Below the pieces are notes generated by a model. It did not search any database. It was given only the letters and a program-made list of their open reading frames with translations, and was not told the origin of the DNA. Below are positions 60,197-64,000 of a stretch of 64,000 nt of DNA, one piece after another (position 1 is the stretch's first letter; each line of letters opens with the position of its first letter). A program made the position numbers and the translations under genes. Source of the stretch: Sphingomonas sp. (GTDB lineage Bacteria > Pseudomonadota > Alphaproteobacteria > Sphingomonadales > Sphingomonadaceae); assembly GCF_017304615.1 (NCBI RefSeq), contig NZ_JAFKLZ010000001.1, positions 1,178,001 through 1,242,000 of the forward strand, given 5' to 3'.

Positions 60197-63100
60197 TTAG
60201 AAATTCTTCTGATACTTCACGCTCGCGCCGGACCCACCGAACGAGCTCATCTGCGACAGGATGCTGAGGCTCTTGGTCAGCGAGATTTCGAGCTGGGTCG
60301 CGGTGAAGCCGCGCGCGTCGGTGATGATCTCGATATAGATGTTACGCGTGATGTACTTCCCCGCGGCAAGCGCCGTGCCGCGCCCGGTCACGTCGTCCGC
60401 GCCGAGGATGCGCAAGCGGTCGATCCCCAAACCACTGCGCAGCTTGCCGAGTCCGCCAAGCCCCCCGCCCCCGCCGCGCAACGAATTGAGCGCCGCAGCG
60501 AGCTGAAGCGCCTCGACCGCCGACAGGTTTTCCGGGTTGGTGCCGAACAGCAACCGGCTCAGCACCTCGTCCTGCGGCAAGGTCGGCGTCGAGGTGAAGG
60601 TGATCTGCGGCCGCTGGCCCGTGCCGCCGATATTGATTACCGCCGTGATGCCGTTGGTGTCGGTCGTCGCCGAAATGTCGATGTCGGGATCGCTCAGCGC
60701 GTTGCCGCTGAACCGCACGTTGCCACGATTGATGTCGAACCGCTTGCCCGCGAAACTATAGGTGCCGCGCACGACCTCCGCCGAGCCCGACACGGTCGGC
60801 GAGGCCGATGTCCCGCCCACGCGCATGTTGAGCGACCATTCGGATTCGAGACCCATGCCGCTGACGAACAACTGGTTGGCGGCGCGAATCCGCAGGTCGA
60901 GCTTGAAATTGCTGTCCGCTGCCGGCGCGGTGTGCGGGCGCGGGCCGTCCGACTTGCGGCGCACGCCCTTCAGCTCGGGCACTTCGGCCTGGCCCTGATA
61001 GACCACTTCATAGCGCGCGTTGGGGATGCGCAGGTCACCCTTGATCAGGCCGCCCTGCTTGCCGTTGGTGACGCTGATCGTGCCGGTCGCCGTGCCCGAC
61101 AGCGCGTCGCTGTCGGCAAGCGTCGCATTCTGCAACGTCGCGTCGAGCTGCAGCGGGAAACCGGCGTCGGCGGCGAGGCCGATCCAGCCCTTGGCACTGA
61201 CCGTACCCTGCCCCGCCTTGGCCTCCAGATTGGTGATTTCCAAACGGTCCCGGGTGAACCGCCCGGCGAGCTGCATGTCGGTCAGCTTCGTTCCATAGGC
61301 TGTATTGATATAGGTCAGATGGTCGGCGCGCACGATGCCGTTGAGCTGCGGCGACCCGAGTTGCCCGCCGAAATCGGCCGCGACCGCGATACCGCCCGAC
61401 GCTTGCTGGTTGGGCAGGCCGGTCAGCGAGAACAGCACGCCCGCCGGGCCGTTATAGCGGATGCCGCCGGTCAGGGGCGCGGACATCAGCCGATCCGACC
61501 AGTATGCGCCGGACCCGAGCGGGGCGAGGTTGGCCTGCATCCGCCCGACCGTCGTCGTCCCGCGCTTGACCAGCGCGCGCACGTCGCCCCCCTCGGCGGT
61601 CAATCGACCGACCAGGGTTATGTCGACCGGCTGCGACACGATTTCCGCGCTCGACCGGGTAAAGCCCGTGACCGTCATCTGCGTGTCGATGTTCGGCACC
61701 GTCCCACCGTCGCGCTGGACATAGTCCACGCTGCCGGTCGCCACCCCGTCGATGTTAAGGCCCGGCACCAGCGCGTTGGCGACCGACAGATCGAGCTTGT
61801 CGAGCCGCGCCTGGAGCGTCGTGTCCTTGCCGTAGCTGCCCGCGATGCGCGCGGTTCCCTTGTCGAACACGATCTGGGTCGGCTGTAGTTTGTATTCGCC
61901 ATTGATCGGCTCGATCCGCGCCGGGCGCGGCGTACGGAACGCGATGCCATTGGCTTTGCCCTGTACCGCGACAAGCCACAGATCGGGGCGCAGCTGCCCG
62001 CTCAGCCCCATCGTGAAGGGCACGCCGCTCGACCCGTTGGCCATCGCCTGCACCGTGCCGGTCCGGTTGGCATAGTCGATCTTCGCGCGTGCCACGGCGA
62101 GGACGGTGTCGCCGTACCGCAGGTTGGCGAGCTGGACGTCGGCCAGCACCCGCGGCGCGTTCGGGTAGAGGATGATCGTCCCCGTCGCGAGCGCGCGCCC
62201 GATCGTGAAGTCGACCGCCCCGGGGATCTTAGCGTTATAGGCGCGGGCGTCGAAATCGGCGCGCTGGACGTCGCCCTCCGCAGCAAGGGTCGCGACGCCG
62301 TTGACCCCGGAACCCGCGAATTTCAGCGTCCCCGCGAACGGCCCGGCTGGCGTCTGCTGAAGGTTGCCGAGCAGATTGATCCCGGCAAGCTGCGTCCCCT
62401 GATTGACCTGTACCGTCAGCACCTTGCCGGTGCGGATGAACACGTCGGCGCCGAACGCGCCATAGGCGGTGTCGCCTTTTGCGATCACGGCATAGCCGTC
62501 GCCCTTGCCCCGGATCGTCGCTTCGAGGCCCGACAGTCCCACGCCCATGCCCGGGCGCGGCGCGCGGATGACGGCGACCGGCGCGCTCGCGGTACCCGTG
62601 ACTCGCGCCGAAACCGGGCCGTACGCCTTCGACAGGCCATCGCCCGCGAACAGCAATTGTCCGTTGGGGGAATAGCTCCCCGCGCCCCGATACAGCGTGA
62701 ATTGCGGCGCCGTCAGCTTTACGTTGTTGAACGTGATCAACCCGTTGGTGTCGTAACCGACGTCGCTCGACACCAGCGCATTGCCGCCCAGGAAATCGGA
62801 TACGCCGCCATTGAAGATGCGCTTGGTCCGCGCGACGACATGGCCCTTGATCCCGAATCCGCCCGACGGGACGCTCACCAGCTTTGCGTCGGTGGTCAGA
62901 TTGACGATGCCGATGCCGTCGATCGTGTAATCGTTGACTCTGCCCTTCAGCGCGCCGGTGTAGCGGCCGCTCGGCAGATCGGCGACGACGATCGCGGTGG
63001 CGTCGATCCGGTCCGATTTGAGCTTGAGGTTGTCGGACAGCAGCTTGCCGTTCGCATAGGCGAAATCGCCGATCGCGCTGACATTGGTGAGCAGATTGCC

Positions 63101-64000
63101 TGCCGCCGCGTTCAATCCGGTCACGCGCCGTGCCCGTGCGTTGACCGGGACCAGCACATGCTTCGCATCGACCGTCGCCTTGCCCGATGCGGCTAAACCT
63201 TCAACCCCGGTGCCGTTGAACGACAGAGCGGCCGCGCTGATGCTGTAGCCGATCGTCGGCGTCGCGAACGGCCCGTCGAGCGTCAGGTGCGCCATCGCGT
63301 CGCGCCCCGCCAGATTGGGCAGGATCGCACCCGGCGTCAGCAACCGCGCATCGACGACGACATTGCCGAACGTATTCTCGCCCAGGTCAAACAGCCCGTT
63401 CGCCGCGACCGCCAGCGCGCTCGACTTGAGCGTCATCCGCGTCGTCGCCTTGCGCTTGTCGAGCGTCGCGGCGACATCGATCATCATCCCGCCCGCGGTC
63501 AGCCGCTCGACCGGGCCGGCCATATAGAGTCCGGGATGAGTCAATCCGCGGATCGTGAACGTGCCGTTCGCCGCGCCGAGGTCGAGATTGGCGAGATTCT
63601 GGCCGCCGAGCGTCGCGATCCCCTTGCCGGTCCATGACTTCCAATCGCCTTTGCCGTCGACACGGACAGCGAGTGGCGCCTTTGTACCGCTCATCGCCGC
63701 GACCACGCCGTCGCCGGGCGCGTCGAGCGAGGCCTTGATCGTCAGCCGGTCGTCCTTCGGGACCGCGTCGAGCGTCAGCCGCAGCCTGTCGCCGCCAGCA
63801 ATCCCCGGCCCGCGCAAGGCGTCGGCATTGGCGACGAGCTGGGCGCGCCCGCTCGCAATGTGCGTCGCGCCGTCGATGCGGACCAGATGCGACTGGCCCG
63901 TCACCCCCTTCACCAGCACCAAACGGTCGACCTTCAGCCGGTCGATGTCTATGTCGATGTCGGGCAACAAAGGCGCATTGGGATCGCTGGGCTTTAGGTC
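60197..64000 (-). CDS. tamB: TamB translocation and assembly module protein (5' end beyond right edge)
   Basis: At least 1267 residues are in the window; the frame stays open through the last base, so the N-terminal anchor lies outside. The body is long beta-helical repeats with Gly/Asn/Leu pattern, and the C-terminal DUF490 domain is characteristic: NQLFVSGMGLESEWSLNMRV, GTYSFAGKRFDINRGNVRFS, TDARGFTATQLEISLTKSLS and the end GASVKYQKNF. TamB spans the periplasm and helps move lipids and assemble outer-membrane proteins with the Omp85 protein TamA, whose gene would be expected upstream, off the edge. Confidence 0.93.
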   Translation of the reverse strand, partial: DLKPSDPNAPLLPDIDIDIDRLKVDRLVLVKGVTGQSHLVRIDGATHIASGRAQLVANADALRGPGIAGGDRLRLTLDAVPKDDRLTIKASLDAPGDGVVAAMSGTKAPLAVRVDGKGDWKSWTGKGIATLGGQNLANLDLGAANGTFTIRGLTHPGLYMAGPVERLTAGGMMIDVAATLDKRKATTRMTLKSSALAVAANGLFDLGENTFGNVVVDARLLTPGAILPNLAGRDAMAHLTLDGPFATPTIGYSISAAALSFNGTGVEGLAASGKATVDAKHVLVPVNARARRVTGLNAAAGNLLTNVSAIGDFAYANGKLLSDNLKLKSDRIDATAIVVADLPSGRYTGALKGRVNDYTIDGIGIVNLTTDAKLVSVPSGGFGIKGHVVARTKRIFNGGVSDFLGGNALVSSDVGYDTNGLITFNNVKLTAPQFTLYRGAGSYSPNGQLLFAGDGLSKAYGPVSARVTGTASAPVAVIRAPRPGMGVGLSGLEATIRGKGDGYAVIAKGDTAYGAFGADVFIRTGKVLTVQVNQGTQLAGINLLGNLQQTPAGPFAGTLKFAGSGVNGVATLAAEGDVQRADFDARAYNAKIPGAVDFTIGRALATGTIILYPNAPRVLADVQLANLRYGDTVLAVARAKIDYANRTGTVQAMANGSSGVPFTMGLSGQLRPDLWLVAVQGKANGIAFRTPRPARIEPINGEYKLQPTQIVFDKGTARIAGSYGKDTTLQARLDKLDLSVANALVPGLNIDGVATGSVDYVQRDGGTVPNIDTQMTVTGFTRSSAEIVSQPVDITLVGRLTAEGGDVRALVKRGTTTVGRMQANLAPLGSGAYWSDRLMSAPLTGGIRYNGPAGVLFSLTGLPNQQASGGIAVAADFGGQLGSPQLNGIVRADHLTYINTAYGTKLTDMQLAGRFTRDRLEITNLEAKAGQGTVSAKGWIGLAADAGFPLQLDATLQNATLADSDALSGTATGTISVTNGKQGGLIKGDLRIPNARYEVVYQGQAEVPELKGVRRKSDGPRPHTAPAADSNFKLDLRIRAANQLFVSGMGLESEWSLNMRVGGTSASPTVSGSAEVVRGTYSFAGKRFDINRGNVRFSGNALSDPDIDISATTDTNGITAVINIGGTGQRPQITFTSTPTLPQDEVLSRLLFGTNPENLSAVEALQLAAALNSLRGGGGGLGGLGKLRSGLGIDRLRILGADDVTGRGTALAAGKYITRNIYIEIITDARGFTATQLEISLTKSLSILSQMSSFGGSGASVKYQKNF

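Overview
This is a GC-rich, tightly packed chromosomal segment that looks like a sphingomonad alphaproteobacterium (Sphingomonas or a close relative). The evidence is the exosortase A (XrtA)-type exopolysaccharide locus, a TonB-dependent receptor of sphingomonad style, the hupB-lon ... clpX-clpP-tig order, alphaproteobacterial-type tRNAs and several families of palindromic 'MGPRFRGDD'-type intergenic repeats. I see no phage, integrase, insertion sequence, rRNA or CRISPR array. No stretch longer than about 300 bases lacks a gene.

Layout. 1-12.4 kb is an XrtA/PEP-CTERM exopolysaccharide cluster. On the minus strand it holds an export lipoprotein, chain-length protein, tyrosine autokinase, beta-barrel protein, ExeA-like ATPase, polysaccharide deacetylase, FemAB-like transferase and a glycosyltransferase cut by the window edge. 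Beside it is a module of AMP ligase, PLP decarboxylase, acyl carrier protein and two alpha/beta-hydrolases. 12.4-25.8 kb is mixed housekeeping: trxB, an esterase, a thiolase, a CoA-ester lyase, kup, an Lrp-type regulator with alanine dehydrogenase, a cytochrome c maturation locus that looks eroded, and a leucine-type dehydrogenase, with tRNA-Met and tRNA-His. 25.8-37.0 kb is a complete type II secretion operon, gspC to gspN, read right to left. 37.1-40.7 kb holds a 2-oxoglutarate/iron oxygenase and a TonB-dependent receptor behind a PHO-box-like sequence.

40.9-54 kb is the protein quality-control region (hupB, lon, clpX, clpP, tig; tRNA-Val and tRNA-Leu), interrupted by an M1 peptidase, a GNAT protein, an SDR and a GT2 glycosyltransferase. 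54-64 kb holds a cyclophilin, gatB, a receiver-only response regulator, an RluB-type pseudouridine synthase with rsmD, a Baeyer-Villiger-type monooxygenase, and most of tamB, cut by the right edge.

Most unusual observations: (1) all four pseudopilins (GspG, H, I, J) carry a tandem 33-bp/11-residue repeat in their prepilin leaders, giving decoy Gly-Phe processing sites; (2) ccmF is intact but flanked by what look like a truncated ccmE and a 25-codon scar of ccmH, with no ccmG; (3) the receptor gene has a PHO-box-like direct repeat upstream; (4) lon and a divergent peptidase gene may share the palindrome CATG as their start codons; (5) nearly every convergent gene pair abuts within 2 bases or overlaps.
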